Source: Azospira sp. I13
Lineage (GTDB): Bacteria; Pseudomonadota; Gammaproteobacteria; Burkholderiales; Rhodocyclaceae
DNA: 64,000 nt
Assembly: GCF_003112695.1 (NCBI RefSeq)
Contig: NZ_BFBP01000003.1
Span: forward strand, 62,001-126,000
Reading direction: 5' to 3'
A model generated the notes under the pieces. That model had not been told where the DNA came from and did no database searches. It saw only the letters and a program-made list of their open reading frames with translations. Below, in pieces: positions 1 to 11,856 of the stretch. Position 1 is the first letter of the stretch. Every line of letters begins with the position of its first letter. The position numbers and the translations under genes are program-made.

Positions 1-435
1 AAGAAGGCTGTGGGCGAAGTGCTACGCACTGTGGAACCTGAGGACCTGATCAAGTTCGGCCTGATTCCCGAGTTCGTTGGCCGGTTGCCGGTGGTCGCCA
101 CCCTGGACGAGCTTTCCGAGGCTGCCCTGGTGGAGATTCTGATCGAACCCAAGAATGCCCTGATCAAACAGTACCAGAAGCTCTTCTCCATGGAAGGTGC
201 AGAGCTGGAAGTGCGTCCGGCAGCGTTGATCGCCATTGCCCGCAAGGCGCTGGAACGCAAGACCGGTGCCCGGGGCCTGCGTTCCATTCTGGAAGGCGTA
301 CTGCTGGAAACGATGTATGAACTTCCTGGCATGGATAATGTCTCCAAGGTGGTCATCGATGAAGGCATGATCTCCGGCGACACCCAGCCTATCCTCATCT
401 ACGCCGAGCAGCCCAAGGTTTCCGGCTCCAACTGA
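1..435 (+). CDS. clpX: ClpX, ATP-dependent Clp protease ATPase subunit (3' end only)
   Basis: The open frame enters from the left edge, so the N-terminal zinc domain and Walker motifs lie outside the window. The visible ~144 residues hold the end of the AAA+ module and the C-terminal small domain. They include [16 protein letters not shown], with its sensor-2-side GRLP segment, and [14 protein letters not shown], the ClpX signature with the conserved GARGLR arginine. ClpX unfolds substrates and feeds them to ClpP in the cytoplasm. lon follows 115 bases downstream in the same direction, the common clpP-clpX-lon order of proteobacteria, so clpP is probably just upstream. The identification is secure, but the start is not visible. 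Confidence 0.95.
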   Translation, partial: KKAVGEVLRTVEPEDLIKFGLIPEFVGRLPVVATLDELSEAALVEILIEPKNALIKQYQKLFSMEGAELEVRPAALIAIARKALERKTGARGLRSILEGVLLETMYELPGMDNVSKVVIDEGMISGDTQPILIYAEQPKVSGSN

Positions 436-456
436 TCCTGCCGCTTTCCTGCAAGC

Positions 457-488
457 CCGGGCAGTTGCCGAATTAGGCGATTGCCCGG
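457..488 (+). other. Intercistronic hairpin between clpX and lon
   Basis: CCGGGCA (457-463) pairs with TGCCCGG (482-488), with an inner GCC/GGC pairing inside. There is no U-run after it, so it is not a standard intrinsic terminator. It may shape processing or stability of a clpX-lon transcript. It is called from pairing alone. Confidence 0.35.
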
Positions 489-550
489 ACTTGAAGAATC
501 CCTCCATCGCCCCTATCTTCAGGGGTGATTGCTTTTCATAAGGACTCAAA

Positions 551-2968
<2,418 letters not shown>

Positions 2969-2979
2969 CGGTGCATTTT

Positions 2980-3012
2980 TGCCATGCCGGAGGGGATTCT
3001 TCCGGCATGGCA
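2980..3012 (+). other. 12-bp perfect hairpin downstream of lon
   Basis: TGCCATGCCGGA (2980-2991) pairs perfectly with TCCGGCATGGCA (3001-3012) around a 9-nt loop. No U-tract follows on either strand, so it may be a transcript-stabilising or Rho-context hairpin rather than an intrinsic terminator. The HU promoter starts 40 bases later. Confidence 0.5.
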
Positions 3013-3052
3013 ACACCCCTCCAGAATATCCCCCAATACGGCCAGAAACCGC

Positions 3053-3082
3053 TTGACACAAGGTTTTTTGCCTTGTTATAAA
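3053..3082 (+). promoter_or_regulatory. Sigma-70 promoter of the HU gene
   Basis: A perfect -35 TTGACA (3053-3058) is followed after 17 bases by TTATAA (3076-3081), with TATAAA in the next register (18-base spacing). It lies 48 bases upstream of the GTG start, in an AT-rich patch of a GC-rich genome. A strong constitutive promoter fits an abundant nucleoid protein. The transcript may continue into the two tRNAs and the terminator at 3612. Confidence 0.8.
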
Positions 3083-3129
3083 AGTCGAACAGGATTTCCT
3101 GTCAACAACCTTTATGCAAGGGGGCTTAC

Positions 3130-3402
3130 GTGAACAAATCTGAACTGATCGATCATATCGCCAAGTCTGCGGATATTTCCAAAGCTGCTGCCGGCCGTGC
3201 GCTCGATGCCACTGTCGGTGCCGTCAAGTCCTCCCTCAAGAAGGGTGGTATGGTGACCTTGGTGGGCTTCGGCACTTTCTACGTGGGCAAGCGTGCTGCC
3301 CGCTCCGGCCGCAACCCCCGCACCGGTGCCACCATCAAGATCAAGGCAGCCAAGGTGCCCAAGTTCCGCGCTGGCAAAGCACTCAAGGATGCGGTAAACT
3401 AA
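3130..3402 (+). CDS. hupB: DNA-binding protein HU (beta-type)
   Basis: The product is 90 residues, standard for [20 protein letters not shown] is the dimerisation helix region, [21 protein letters not shown] is the DNA-bending arm, and [13 protein letters not shown] is the final helix. HU is a homodimeric histone-like protein that bends and compacts nucleoid DNA. The start is GTG at 3130. The location directly after lon is conserved across proteobacteria. Confidence 0.97.
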   Translation: MNKSELIDHIAKSADISKAAAGRALDATVGAVKSSLKKGGMVTLVGFGTFYVGKRAARSGRNPRTGATIKIKAAKVPKFRAGKALKDAVN

Positions 3403-3431
3403 GGCCCTTTCGCGCTTCGCCAATGAGGCAC

Positions 3432-3507
3432 GGGTGCTTAGCTCAGTTGGTAGAGCGCTAGCCTTACAAGCTGGATGTCGGCGGTTCGAGCCCGTCAGCA
3501 CCCACCA
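3432..3507 (+). tRNA. tRNA-Val (anticodon TAC)
   Basis: Full cloverleaf of 76 nt with encoded CCA. Acceptor GGGTGCT/AGCACCC, D stem GCTC/GAGC, anticodon stem CTAGC/GCTGG with loop CTTACAA (anticodon TAC), and T arm GGCGG-TTCGAGC-CCGTC. It lies between hupB and tRNA-Asp. Confidence 0.97.
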
Positions 3508-3528
3508 AAAAGCGTACAGAGTAAGTCG

Positions 3529-3605
3529 GGAGTGGTAGTTCAGTCGGTTAGAATACCGGCCTGTCACGCCGGGGGTCGCGGGTTCGAGTCCCGTCCACTC
3601 CGCCA
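3529..3605 (+). tRNA. tRNA-Asp (anticodon GTC)
   Basis: 77 nt with encoded CCA and discriminator G. Acceptor GGAGTGG/CCACTCC, anticodon loop CTGTCAC (anticodon GTC), T arm with GGTTCGAGTC. It follows tRNA-Val by 21 bases and is probably co-transcribed with it. Confidence 0.97.
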
Positions 3606-3611
3606 AACCAG

Positions 3612-3640
3612 AAAAGGCGAACGTGAGTTCGCCTTTTTTA
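3612..3640 (+). terminator. Intrinsic terminator after the tRNA pair
   Basis: AAAAGGCGAAC and GTTCGCCTTTTTT form a strong stem around GTGA, followed by a T-run. It ends the hup/tRNA unit 33 bases before ppiD, and the A-rich left flank would let it work weakly in the other direction. Confidence 0.9.
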
Positions 3641-3672
3641 TTTTCTGTGAGCCAAACTAACGGAAGCTCCTT

Positions 3673-5568
3673 ATGTTTGACGCCGTCCGCAATAACAAAC
3701 GCATCGTTCAGGTCTTTCTTGGCCTGATCACTCTGCCCTTCGCCTTCTTCGGGGTCGAGTCATACATCCGCAATGCTGGCAGCAGTGGTGATGTGGCCAG
3801 TGTTGGTGATACCAAAATTACCCATCAGCAGTACCAGCAAGCCTGGCGAGACCAGCAGGAGCGCCTGCGTGGTGCCCTCGGGCCGAATTACAACCCCGCC
3901 CTGATGGAGTCTCCCGCGGCCCGTCTGGCCGTGGTGAATTCCCTGGTGGATCAGCGCCTGCTGTTGTTGGAGGCCGGTAAGCGCCATCTGGTGGCGAGTA
4001 ACGATGTGCTGCGCGAGGTCATCAGCAAGATTCCTGCCTTGCAGGAAAACGGCCAATTCTCCCCGGCTCGCTACGAGCAGGCCTTGAAGGCCCAGGGGCT
4101 GACCCAAACCGGGTTTGAAGCCCAACTGCGCCAGGACCTGACGCTACAGCAGCTGGTGGGCGCCATCAGTGAAAGCGGCATCGTTTCTGCCGCTGCCGCC
4201 GAAGCCATGCTGCGCATTCAGTCCGAAGAGCGCCAGGTGGCCGAGTTGCGCATCATCCCCGAGCAGTTTGCTGCCCAGGTCAAGCCGACCGCAGAAGAAG
4301 TGCAGCAGTTCTATGCTGACAAGAAGGCCAGTTTTGAATTGCCGGAGCAGGTGCGGGCCGAATATGTGCAACTCTCCCTCGACGCGCTGCTCGCCCAGAT
4401 TGCCGTGACTGCCGAGGAGGTAAAGACTTGGTATGACGGTCATAAAGATCGTTATCAGCAGGCTGAAGAGCGCCGCGCCAGCCACATCCTGATTCCTTCC
4501 GGCAGCGATGTGGCCCAGGCCAAAGCCAAGGCCGAGGCCGTGTTGAAGGAAGTGCAGCAGAATCCTGGCAAGTTTGCCGATATTGCCAAGCGTGACTCCC
4601 AGGATCCGGGTTCCGCCAGCAAAGGGGGCGACCTCGGATTTTTCGGCAAGGGCATGATGGTCAAACCCTTTGAAGAAGCGGTGTTTTCCCAGAAGGAAGG
4701 CGAACTGTCCGGTCTGGTGCAGTCCGACTTCGGCTTCCACATCATCAAGGTCACCGGCATCAAGGGGGGTAAGCTGAAGACCCTGGAGGAAGTGCGGCCC
4801 GAGATCGAGGGCGAGTTGAAGCGCCAGGCGGCTTCCCGCAAGTTTGCCGAAGCGGCCGAAACCTTCAGCAACCTGGTGTACGAACAGTCCGACAGCCTCA
4901 AGCCGGTGGCTGAGCGTTTCAAGCTGGCGGTGCAGCAGACGTCCTGGTTCTCCCGCAAGGGTGGCCAGGCGGCCGGTGCCTTGGGCAACGAGAAGCTGCT
5001 GGGTTCCCTCTTTTCCGATGATTCCCTGAAAAACAAGCGCAACACCGATGCCGTGGAAGTAGCGCCCAATACCCTGGTGGCTGCCCGTGTCCTCGAGCAC
5101 AAACCTGCCAGCATCAAGCCCCTGGAAGCGGTAAAGGGACAGATCGAGGAAATCCTGAAGATCCAGAAAACCAACGAACTGGCCCGCAAGGCTGGCGAAG
5201 ACAAGCTGGCTCAGGTCAAGTCCTCCGGCGAAGACAAGCTGGCCTGGGCGTTGGTCAAGAACGTTTCCCGTCTGGAAGGCAGCCGTCAGGTACCGAGTGC
5301 GGCGCTGCAAGCCATTTTCAAGGCTGACGTCAGCAAGCTGCCGGCCTATACCGGTGTTGAATTCCCGAACAACGGTGGCTATGCCCTGTACAAGATCATG
5401 AAGGTAGGCCAGCCGGCCTCCCTGGATGAGGGCAAGCGCAAGGTGCTGCAAAAGGAATACACCACCCTGGCTGCCCAGGAAGAATTTGCTGCCTACCTGA
5501 CGGCCCTGCGTAGCCGCTACAAGGTGGAAGTGAACAAGGCCGCTCTGGAAGACAGCAAGGAGCGCTAA
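3673..5568 (+). CDS. ppiD: PpiD-like periplasmic folding chaperone / peptidyl-prolyl isomerase
   Basis: The 631-residue product begins with a short cytoplasmic segment and one membrane anchor (about residues 12-30, FLGLITLPFAFFGVESYI). A SurA-N-like chaperone region and a parvulin domain (about 263-360) follow. The parvulin motifs include ASHILI, GGDLGFFGKGMMVKPFE and FGFHIIKV. PpiD is anchored facing the periplasm, associates with SecYEG, and assists proteins emerging from the translocon. The place after lon-hup-tRNA matches E. coli and most proteobacteria. The length is close to E. coli PpiD (623). Confidence 0.95.
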   Translation: MFDAVRNNKRIVQVFLGLITLPFAFFGVESYIRNAGSSGDVASVGDTKITHQQYQQAWRDQQERLRGALGPNYNPALMESPAARLAVVNSLVDQRLLLLEAGKRHLVASNDVLREVISKIPALQENGQFSPARYEQALKAQGLTQTGFEAQLRQDLTLQQLVGAISESGIVSAAAAEAMLRIQSEERQVAELRIIPEQFAAQVKPTAEEVQQFYADKKASFELPEQVRAEYVQLSLDALLAQIAVTAEEVKTWYDGHKDRYQQAEERRASHILIPSGSDVAQAKAKAEAVLKEVQQNPGKFADIAKRDSQDPGSASKGGDLGFFGKGMMVKPFEEAVFSQKEGELSGLVQSDFGFHIIKVTGIKGGKLKTLEEVRPEIEGELKRQAASRKFAEAAETFSNLVYEQSDSLKPVAERFKLAVQQTSWFSRKGGQAAGALGNEKLLGSLFSDDSLKNKRNTDAVEVAPNTLVAARVLEHKPASIKPLEAVKGQIEEILKIQKTNELARKAGEDKLAQVKSSGEDKLAWALVKNVSRLEGSRQVPSAALQAIFKADVSKLPAYTGVEFPNNGGYALYKIMKVGQPASLDEGKRKVLQKEYTTLAAQEEFAAYLTALRSRYKVEVNKAALEDSKER

Positions 5569-5631
5569 TGTGTGGGCGGGGCCGGCTTTGGGCCCCGTTA
5601 GCCGTTTTCGCCGTAGCAGCATACAGCCAAC

Positions 5632-5666
5632 AAAAAAGCCGACTGTGGAAACAGTCGGCTTTTTTA
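5632..5666. terminator. Bidirectional terminator between ppiD and fabI
   Basis: AAAAAAGCCGACTGT pairs with ACAGTCGGCTTTTTT around GGAA. A-runs and T-runs on both sides let it serve convergent ppiD (+) and fabI (-). Confidence 0.92.
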
Positions 5667-5748
5667 ATTCCTGCTACCGGCCTACGGTCGTGGCTACAGG
5701 CAGAAGGGAAAGCGGGGAGGGATGCGTGTGTTCCCCTCCCGCAATCCT

Positions 5749-6546
5749 TTAGGCGCCCATGGGCTCGGCGTTACCCAGGGCGGTGGTGTTGAAGCCGCCG
5801 TCCACATAGAGGATTTCGCCGGTGATGCCGCTGGCCAGGTCGGAGAGCATGAAGGCAGCGGCATTGCCGACTTCCTCGATGGTCACGTTGCGGCGCAGGG
5901 GGGCGTGGTGGGAGTTGTAGGACAGCAGCTTGCCGAAGCTTCCGATACCGGATGCGGCCAGGGTCTTGATCGGGCCGGCAGAGATGATATTGGCGCGAAT
6001 GCCTTCCGGGCCCAGGCTGGAAGCCATGTAGCGCACAGATGCTTCAAGGCTGGCCTTGGCCAGGCCCATTACGTTGTAGTTGGGCATGGTGCGTTCGGCC
6101 CCCAGGTAGGAAAGGGCCAGCACGGAGCCACGGGTCTTCTGCAGCATGGGCCGGGCGGCCTTGGCCAGGGCCGGGAAGCTGTAGGAGGAAATGTCGTGGG
6201 CAATACGGAAGGCTTCCCGGGAAATGGCGTCGAGGAAGTCGCCTTCCAGCGCTTCGGAAGGAGCGAAGGCGATGGAGTGAACCAGGCCATCCAGGCTGTC
6301 CCAATGCTTGCCCAGCTCAACGAACAGGTTGGTGATGTCTTCGTCGTTGGCAACGTCACAAGGCAGCACCAGGGTGCTGTCGAACTCGGCGGCGAACTTG
6401 GCCACCCGTTCCTGGAAGCGCTCGTTCTGGAAGGTGAAGGCCAGTTGGGCGCCTTCACGATGGCAAGCCTTGGCGATGCCATAGGCGATGGAGTGCTTGG
6501 AGAGCAGTCCGGTGATCAGGATGCGTTTTTCGGCAAGAAGGCCCAT
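5749..6546 (-). CDS. fabI: Enoyl-[acyl-carrier-protein] reductase (NADH) FabI
   Basis: The 265-residue SDR-type protein reduces trans-2-enoyl-ACP with NADH in the last step of each fatty acid elongation cycle. N-terminal [24 protein letters not shown] is the atypical FabI nucleotide-binding segment. The catalytic Tyr and Lys lie in [15 protein letters not shown], in the FabI Tyr-x6-Lys spacing, and [11 protein letters not shown] follows. The start ATG (6544-6546) gives a normal-length enzyme. It is transcribed alone and converges on ppiD. This is the triclosan/isoniazid-type target family. Confidence 0.97.
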   Translation of the reverse strand: MGLLAEKRILITGLLSKHSIAYGIAKACHREGAQLAFTFQNERFQERVAKFAAEFDSTLVLPCDVANDEDITNLFVELGKHWDSLDGLVHSIAFAPSEALEGDFLDAISREAFRIAHDISSYSFPALAKAARPMLQKTRGSVLALSYLGAERTMPNYNVMGLAKASLEASVRYMASSLGPEGIRANIISAGPIKTLAASGIGSFGKLLSYNSHHAPLRRNVTIEEVGNAAAFMLSDLASGITGEILYVDGGFNTTALGNAEPMGA

Positions 6547-6695
6547 ACATGCCCCGTTAGTGGAAAGTCGCGAGGATTATAGCGGAAACCTCGGTGCTTT
6601 TGCCGCGTCGCATCAATCCTCTCCTGCCCGGGCCTTCCGGCCGGGTGACGCTGCCGCGGCCTTCCGCTACACTGCGGCTCATGTTCGAGGGGCTG

Positions 6696-8846
6696 ATGCG
6701 AAAACTTGTTGTTGTCATGATGCTGGGGCTTTTGGCTGCTTGTGGCGACGGCCCTTGGAACGATCCCTATCCCCGCGCCGATAGCGGCGGCAACATCCTC
6801 TATACCGCGTTTACCGAGCGCCCCAAGCATCTGGACCCAGTCCAGTCCTACGCCGAGGACGAGATTGCCTTCACGGCCCAGATCTACGAGCCCCCCCTGC
6901 AGTACCACTACCTGCAACGCCCCTACCGTCTGATTCCGGCCACCGCCACAACGGTTCCCTCACCCCGCTATTACGATGCCGCCGGGCGGGAGCTGCCGGC
7001 CGATGCACCGGAAGCGCGGATCGCCAGCAGCGTCTACGAAATCCGCATCCGTCCGGGTATTCATTACCAGCCCCATCCGGCGTTTGCCCGCCAAGCCGAT
7101 GGTTCTCCCCGCTATGTCGACCTGGATCCGGCCTTCCTCGCTGGAGTTCGCCGGCTATCGGACTTTCCCGCGGTGGATACCCGAGAACTGGTGGCCGACG
7201 ACTACATCTACGAAATCAAGCGCCTGGCCCATCCCCGGCTCCATTCCCCCATCTTTGGCATGATGGCCGAGCGTATTGAAGGCCTGGCGGATCTGGGCAA
7301 GGCACTCCAAGCCGCGGCCAAGGAACTGCCCGCCGACGCCTGGCTTGACCTGGACCGTTTTCCCCTTGCTGGCGTCGAAAAGGTGGATCGCTACACCTGG
7401 CGGGTGCGCCTGAAAGGCAAATACCCCCAGTTCCTCTATTGGCTGGCCATGCCTTTTTTCGCGCCGGTCCCCCGGGAGGCGGACCGCTTCTACAGCCAAC
7501 CTGGAATGGCGGCAAAGAACCTAACCCTGGACTGGTACCCCGTGGGTACCGGGCCTTACATGCTGACGGAGAACAACCCTAACAGTCGCATGATCCTGGC
7601 CCGCAACCCCCACTACCACGGTGAAACCTATCCTTGCGAAGGTGAGGCCGGTGACCGGGAGGCGGGGCTGCTGGCCGATTGCGGCAAGCCTCTGCCGTTT
7701 ATCGACAAGGTAATCTTCACCCGGGAAAAGGAAAGCATTCCCTACTGGAACAAGTTCCTGCAAGGCTATTACGACGCCTCCGGCATTTCTTCCGACAGCT
7801 TCGACCAGGCGGTCAGGCTCAGCGTCGGCGGCGACGTGCAGCTCACCGAAGAAATGCGGGAAAAGGGCATCCGTCTCCTCACCAGCGTGCGGCCTTCCAT
7901 CTTCTACTTGGGCTTCAACATGCTGGATACCCAGGTAGGCGGGCTGACGGAGGCAGGGCGCAAGCTGCGCCAGGCCATCTCCATCGGCATTGACCAGGAA
8001 GAGTTCATTTCCATCTTCATGAATGGCCGGGGCATTCCCGCCATGAGCCCCCTGGCCCCCGGCATCTTCGGTTTTGAAGAAGGGGCAGCGGGGATCAACC
8101 CGGTGGTGTATGACTGGCGCGACGGTGCGCCCCGGCGCAAATCCATCGAGACGGCCCGCCGCCTGCTGGCCGAGGCCGGCTGGCCAAATGGCCGCAATGC
8201 CCGTACCGGCGAACCGCTGGTGTTGAATCTGGACACCACAGCCGGTGGCATGGGCGACAAATCCCGCCTCGACTGGCTGACCCGTCAGTTCGCCAAGCTC
8301 GACATCCAGCTGGTAGTACGGGCCACGGATTGGAACCGTTTCCAGGAAAAGCTGCGCAAGGGGGCGGTGCAGATGTTCTTTCTGGGCTGGAATGCCGACT
8401 ATCCCGATCCGGAAAACTTCTTCTTCCTTCTGCACGGCAAGGAAACCCGGGTGCAGCACGGCGGCGAAAATTCCGCCAACTACGCTAACCCGGAATTTGA
8501 CCGCCTGTTCGAGCAGATGAAGAACATGGACAACGGCCCCGAGCGGCAACGCATCATCCGCCAGATGGAGCGTATCGTGCAGCAGGATGCTCCCTGGATC
8601 TTCGGCTTCCACCCCAAGAGCTATACCCTGGGGCATCGCTGGCTGATTAACCGCAAGCCGGCCGATGTGGGCAACAATACCCTCAAGTACCAACGTATCG
8701 ACAGTGCCGAGCGCCAGTCCCTGCGCAGCGCCTGGAATCCACCCCTGCGCTGGCCCCTGGGCCTCCTGGCCGTTTTGCTGGGCCTTGCCCTATGGCCCGC
8801 CCTGGCCGCCCATCGGCGACGGGAGCGCCGCTCTGCCAGGCCTTGA
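6696..8846 (+). CDS. Family 5 extracellular solute-binding lipoprotein (peptide-type ABC transporter)
   Basis: About 716 residues. The signal is MRKLVVVMMLGLLAAC, with a lipobox LLAAC that would lipidate the Cys. The body is an SBP_bac_5 (OppA/DppA/YejA-like) fold, with LDWYPVGTGPYMLTENNPN and FLGWNADYPDPENFFFLLHG typical of the family. Start ATG 6696 is chosen because GAGG lies 5 bases upstream and the lipoprotein signal begins there; longer in-frame starts (6681, 6594) add unrelated residues. The C-terminus has an extra hydrophobic helix (WPLGLLAVLLGLALWPALAA) followed by an Arg-rich tail, so the protein may be anchored at both ends. No permease or ATPase genes adjoin it, so the substrate is unknown. 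Confidence 0.85.
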   Translation: MRKLVVVMMLGLLAACGDGPWNDPYPRADSGGNILYTAFTERPKHLDPVQSYAEDEIAFTAQIYEPPLQYHYLQRPYRLIPATATTVPSPRYYDAAGRELPADAPEARIASSVYEIRIRPGIHYQPHPAFARQADGSPRYVDLDPAFLAGVRRLSDFPAVDTRELVADDYIYEIKRLAHPRLHSPIFGMMAERIEGLADLGKALQAAAKELPADAWLDLDRFPLAGVEKVDRYTWRVRLKGKYPQFLYWLAMPFFAPVPREADRFYSQPGMAAKNLTLDWYPVGTGPYMLTENNPNSRMILARNPHYHGETYPCEGEAGDREAGLLADCGKPLPFIDKVIFTREKESIPYWNKFLQGYYDASGISSDSFDQAVRLSVGGDVQLTEEMREKGIRLLTSVRPSIFYLGFNMLDTQVGGLTEAGRKLRQAISIGIDQEEFISIFMNGRGIPAMSPLAPGIFGFEEGAAGINPVVYDWRDGAPRRKSIETARRLLAEAGWPNGRNARTGEPLVLNLDTTAGGMGDKSRLDWLTRQFAKLDIQLVVRATDWNRFQEKLRKGAVQMFFLGWNADYPDPENFFFLLHGKETRVQHGGENSANYANPEFDRLFEQMKNMDNGPERQRIIRQMERIVQQDAPWIFGFHPKSYTLGHRWLINRKPADVGNNTLKYQRIDSAERQSLRSAWNPPLRWPLGLLAVLLGLALWPALAAHRRRERRSARP

Positions 8847-8944
8847 TGGCTCGCTAGCAGCCTGCCCCAGACCCTGCCCCGGGGAGATTACCCGGATGGT
8901 GCCATCGCCGCTTTTTCCCCTGGAAAAAGCCAGCAGGTCTGCTA

Positions 8945-8964
8945 TCATATATAAGACTTAAGTC
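8945..8964. promoter_or_regulatory. Palindromic sites upstream of acnB
   Basis: A near-palindrome TCATATATAAGA (8945-8956, 10 of 12 positions symmetric) abuts a perfect 10-bp palindrome GACTTAAGTC (8955-8964). This AT-rich spot sits 85 bases before acnB and is a plausible operator/-10 region. The cognate regulator is not identifiable from sequence. Confidence 0.35.
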
Positions 8965-9048
8965 AGGAAGTTGCGCCCGGCCTGCCGGCCCCTTTCCTGG
9001 CCCGAGAGTCCCCGATCACTGACTTCCACCCGTCGAGAGGAACCAGCC

Positions 9049-11646
9049 GTGCTTGAAGCCTACCGCCAACACGTCGCCGAGCGTGCCGCACTCGGTATTC
9101 CCCCCCTGCCTCTGTCCGCTGCCCAGACCAAAGATCTGGTGGCCCTGCTGCAAAACCCGCCCAAAGGCGAGGAGCAGGCCCTGGTGGAACTGATCACCTA
9201 TCGCGTTCCCGCCGGTGTGGATGACGCCGCCAAGGTCAAGGCCGAATTCCTGGCCAAGGTGGCCAAGGGTGAGCTGGCCTGTGGCCTGATCTCCCGCGCC
9301 AAGGCTACCGAACTGCTGGGCACCATGCTCGGCGGCTACAACGTCAAGCCCCTGATCGACCTGCTGGGCGACGCCGAAGTCGGTGCTGTGGCTGCCGAAG
9401 GCCTGAAGAAGACCCTGCTGGTGTTCGACTTCTTCCACGACGTGGCCGAACTGGCCAAGGGCGGCAACGCCAACGCCAAGGCGGTGATGCAGTCCTGGGC
9501 CGATGCAGAGTGGTTCACCTCCCGCCCCGAAGTGCCCGCTTCCCAGAAGCTGACCGTGTTCAAGGTCACCGGCGAAACCAATACCGACGACCTGTCTCCC
9601 GCGCCGGATGCCTGGTCCCGTCCCGACATCCCCCTGCACGCCCTGGCCATGCTGAAGAACCCCCGTCCGGGTATCGAAGCTGATGAGCCCGGTGTCCGCG
9701 GCCCCCTGAAGCAGCTTGAAGCCCTGGCCAAGAAGGGCAACCTCATCGCCTACGTGGGCGACGTGGTGGGTACCGGTTCTTCCCGCAAGTCCGCCACCAA
9801 CTCCGTGCTGTGGTTCACCGGCGAAGACATCCCCTTCGTGCCGAACAAGCGTTTCGGCGGCGTCTGCCTGGGTTCCAAGATTGCCCCCATCTTCTTCAAC
9901 ACCATGGAAGATGCCGGCGCCCTGCCCATCGAAATCGATGCCGGCCAGATGGATATGGGCGACGAGATCGAACTGAAGGTCGATCACGTCACCGCCAAGG
10001 TCACCGCCCTGAAGAACGGCGCCGTGATTGCTGAAGCCCAGCTGAAGACTCCCGTGATCCTGGACGAAGTGCGCGCCGGTGGCCGTATTCCCCTGATCAT
10101 CGGTCGTGGCCTCACCACCAAGGCCCGCGAAGCCCTGGGCCTGCCTCCTTCCACCCTGTTCCGTCTGCCCCAGCAGCCCAACGATCCGGGCAAGGGCTAC
10201 TCCCAGGCACAGAAGATGGTCGGTCGCGCCTGTGGCCTGCCCGAAGGCAAGGGCATCCTGCCCGGCACCTACTGCGAACCCAAGATGACCACCGTGGGTT
10301 CCCAGGACACCACCGGCCCCATGACCCGCGACGAGCTGAAGGATCTGGCTTGCCTGGGCTTCTCCGCCGATCTGGTGATGCAGTCCTTCTGCCACACCGC
10401 CGCTTACCCCAAGCTGGTGGACGTGAAGATGCACCGCGAACTGCCGTCCTTCATCAGCACCCGCGGCGGCGTTTCCCTGCGTCCTGGTGACGGCGTCATC
10501 CACTCCTGGCTGAACCGTCTGCTGCTGCCCGATACCGTGGGTACCGGCGGTGACTCCCACACCCGTTTCCCCATCGGCATCTCCTTCCCGGCCGGTTCCG
10601 GTCTGGTGGCCTTCGCTGCCGCCACCGGCGTGATGCCCCTGGACATGCCCGAATCCGTGCTGGTGCGCTTCAAGGGCAAGATGCAGCCCGGCATCACCCT
10701 GCGCGATCTGGTCAATGCCATTCCCCTCTACGCCATCAAGCAGGGCTTGCTGACCGTGGAGAAGAAGGGCAAGAAGAACGTCTTCTCCGGCCGTATCCTG
10801 GAAATCGAAGGCCTGCCCGACCTCAAGGTTGAGCAAGCGTTCGAACTCTCCGATGCCGCCGCCGAGCGCTCCGCCGCCGCCTGCTCCATCGCCCTGAACA
10901 AGGAGCCCATCGTCGAGTACATGCGCTCCAACATCACCCTGATGAAGTGGATGATCGCCGAAGGCTATCAGGACGCCCGTACCCTGGGCCGCCGCATCAA
11001 GGCCATGGAAGAGTGGATCGCCAACGGCACCCTGCTCAAGGCCGATGCCGACGCCCAGTACGCTGCCGTGATCGAAATCGACCTGGCCGAAGTGACCGAG
11101 CCGATCCTGGCCTGCCCGAACGACCCGGACGATGTGAAGGTGCTGTCTGAAGTCGCCGGCGACAAGATCGACGAAGTGTTCATCGGTTCCTGCATGACCA
11201 ACATCGGCCACTTCCGTGCTGCCGGTAAGGTCCTGGAAGGCAAGTCTGACATCCCGACCCGTCTGTGGATCGCGCCGCCGACCAAGATGGATGCCCTGAT
11301 CCTGACCGAAGAAGGCTACTACGGCGTGCTCGGCAAGTCCGGCGCCCGCATGGAAATGCCGGGCTGCTCCCTGTGTATGGGTAACCAGGCGCAAATCCGC
11401 AAGGGTTCCACCGCCATCTCCACCTCTACCCGGAACTTCCCGAACCGTCTGGGCATCGACACCCGCGTTTATCTCGGTTCCGCCGAACTGGCCGCCATGT
11501 GCGCTCTGGCCGGCCGCATCATCACCAAGGAAGAGTACATGGAGCAGATCCAGGTGGTGAATGCCAAGGCTGCCGAGATCTACCGCTACATGAACTTCGA
11601 CCAGATTCCCGAGTTCGTGGAAGTGGCCGACACCGTCACCATCTGA
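9049..11646 (+). CDS. acnB: Bifunctional aconitate hydratase 2 / 2-methylisocitrate dehydratase
   Basis: The 865-residue product is exactly the usual AcnB length. The B-type order is seen: N-terminal HEAT-like domain from [20 protein letters not shown], then the swivel domain, then the catalytic core. Iron-sulfur cysteines are visible in [29 protein letters not shown] and [13 protein letters not shown]. It interconverts citrate and isocitrate in the TCA cycle and can dehydrate 2-methylisocitrate. GTG 9049 was chosen over the upstream in-frame codon (8971) because GAGAGG lies 8 bases before it and the family N-terminus begins there. It is monocistronic between its own promoter region and a strong terminator. 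Confidence 0.97.
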   Translation: MLEAYRQHVAERAALGIPPLPLSAAQTKDLVALLQNPPKGEEQALVELITYRVPAGVDDAAKVKAEFLAKVAKGELACGLISRAKATELLGTMLGGYNVKPLIDLLGDAEVGAVAAEGLKKTLLVFDFFHDVAELAKGGNANAKAVMQSWADAEWFTSRPEVPASQKLTVFKVTGETNTDDLSPAPDAWSRPDIPLHALAMLKNPRPGIEADEPGVRGPLKQLEALAKKGNLIAYVGDVVGTGSSRKSATNSVLWFTGEDIPFVPNKRFGGVCLGSKIAPIFFNTMEDAGALPIEIDAGQMDMGDEIELKVDHVTAKVTALKNGAVIAEAQLKTPVILDEVRAGGRIPLIIGRGLTTKAREALGLPPSTLFRLPQQPNDPGKGYSQAQKMVGRACGLPEGKGILPGTYCEPKMTTVGSQDTTGPMTRDELKDLACLGFSADLVMQSFCHTAAYPKLVDVKMHRELPSFISTRGGVSLRPGDGVIHSWLNRLLLPDTVGTGGDSHTRFPIGISFPAGSGLVAFAAATGVMPLDMPESVLVRFKGKMQPGITLRDLVNAIPLYAIKQGLLTVEKKGKKNVFSGRILEIEGLPDLKVEQAFELSDAAAERSAAACSIALNKEPIVEYMRSNITLMKWMIAEGYQDARTLGRRIKAMEEWIANGTLLKADADAQYAAVIEIDLAEVTEPILACPNDPDDVKVLSEVAGDKIDEVFIGSCMTNIGHFRAAGKVLEGKSDIPTRLWIAPPTKMDALILTEEGYYGVLGKSGARMEMPGCSLCMGNQAQIRKGSTAISTSTRNFPNRLGIDTRVYLGSAELAAMCALAGRIITKEEYMEQIQVVNAKAAEIYRYMNFDQIPEFVEVADTVTI

Positions 11647-11688
11647 GGCGGCGCAAGACAAAACCAAAGGAAGTAACAAGAGGAGATA

Positions 11689-11718
11689 CGGCCCCGCTTC
11701 GGCGGGGCCGTTTTTTTT
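11689..11718 (+). terminator. Intrinsic terminator of acnB
   Basis: CGGCCCCGC-TTCG-GCGGGGCCG hairpin with a UUCG tetraloop followed by eight T residues. Confidence 0.95.
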
Positions 11719-11856
11719 CGCCTTGCCCTAGCATTGGTCCGGCCCGCGCCCCTAGGGGCTTCCCTAGTATCCGCCCATTCAGGATGCCGGTATAAACCGT
11801 AAGCATAAGCAGTCGCTTCGGAAAGCGGCGCTGTATCCGGGGGCAAGGGGGCTGGT

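Noticed and set aside
2980-3012. Intrinsic terminator for lon
   Set aside because: The stem is strong but no U-tract follows on either strand.
9016-11679. 887-residue open frame antisense to acnB
   Set aside because: It is an open shadow of a GC-rich gene, has Gly/His/Gln-rich nonsense composition, and acnB is complete and unmistakable on the plus strand.
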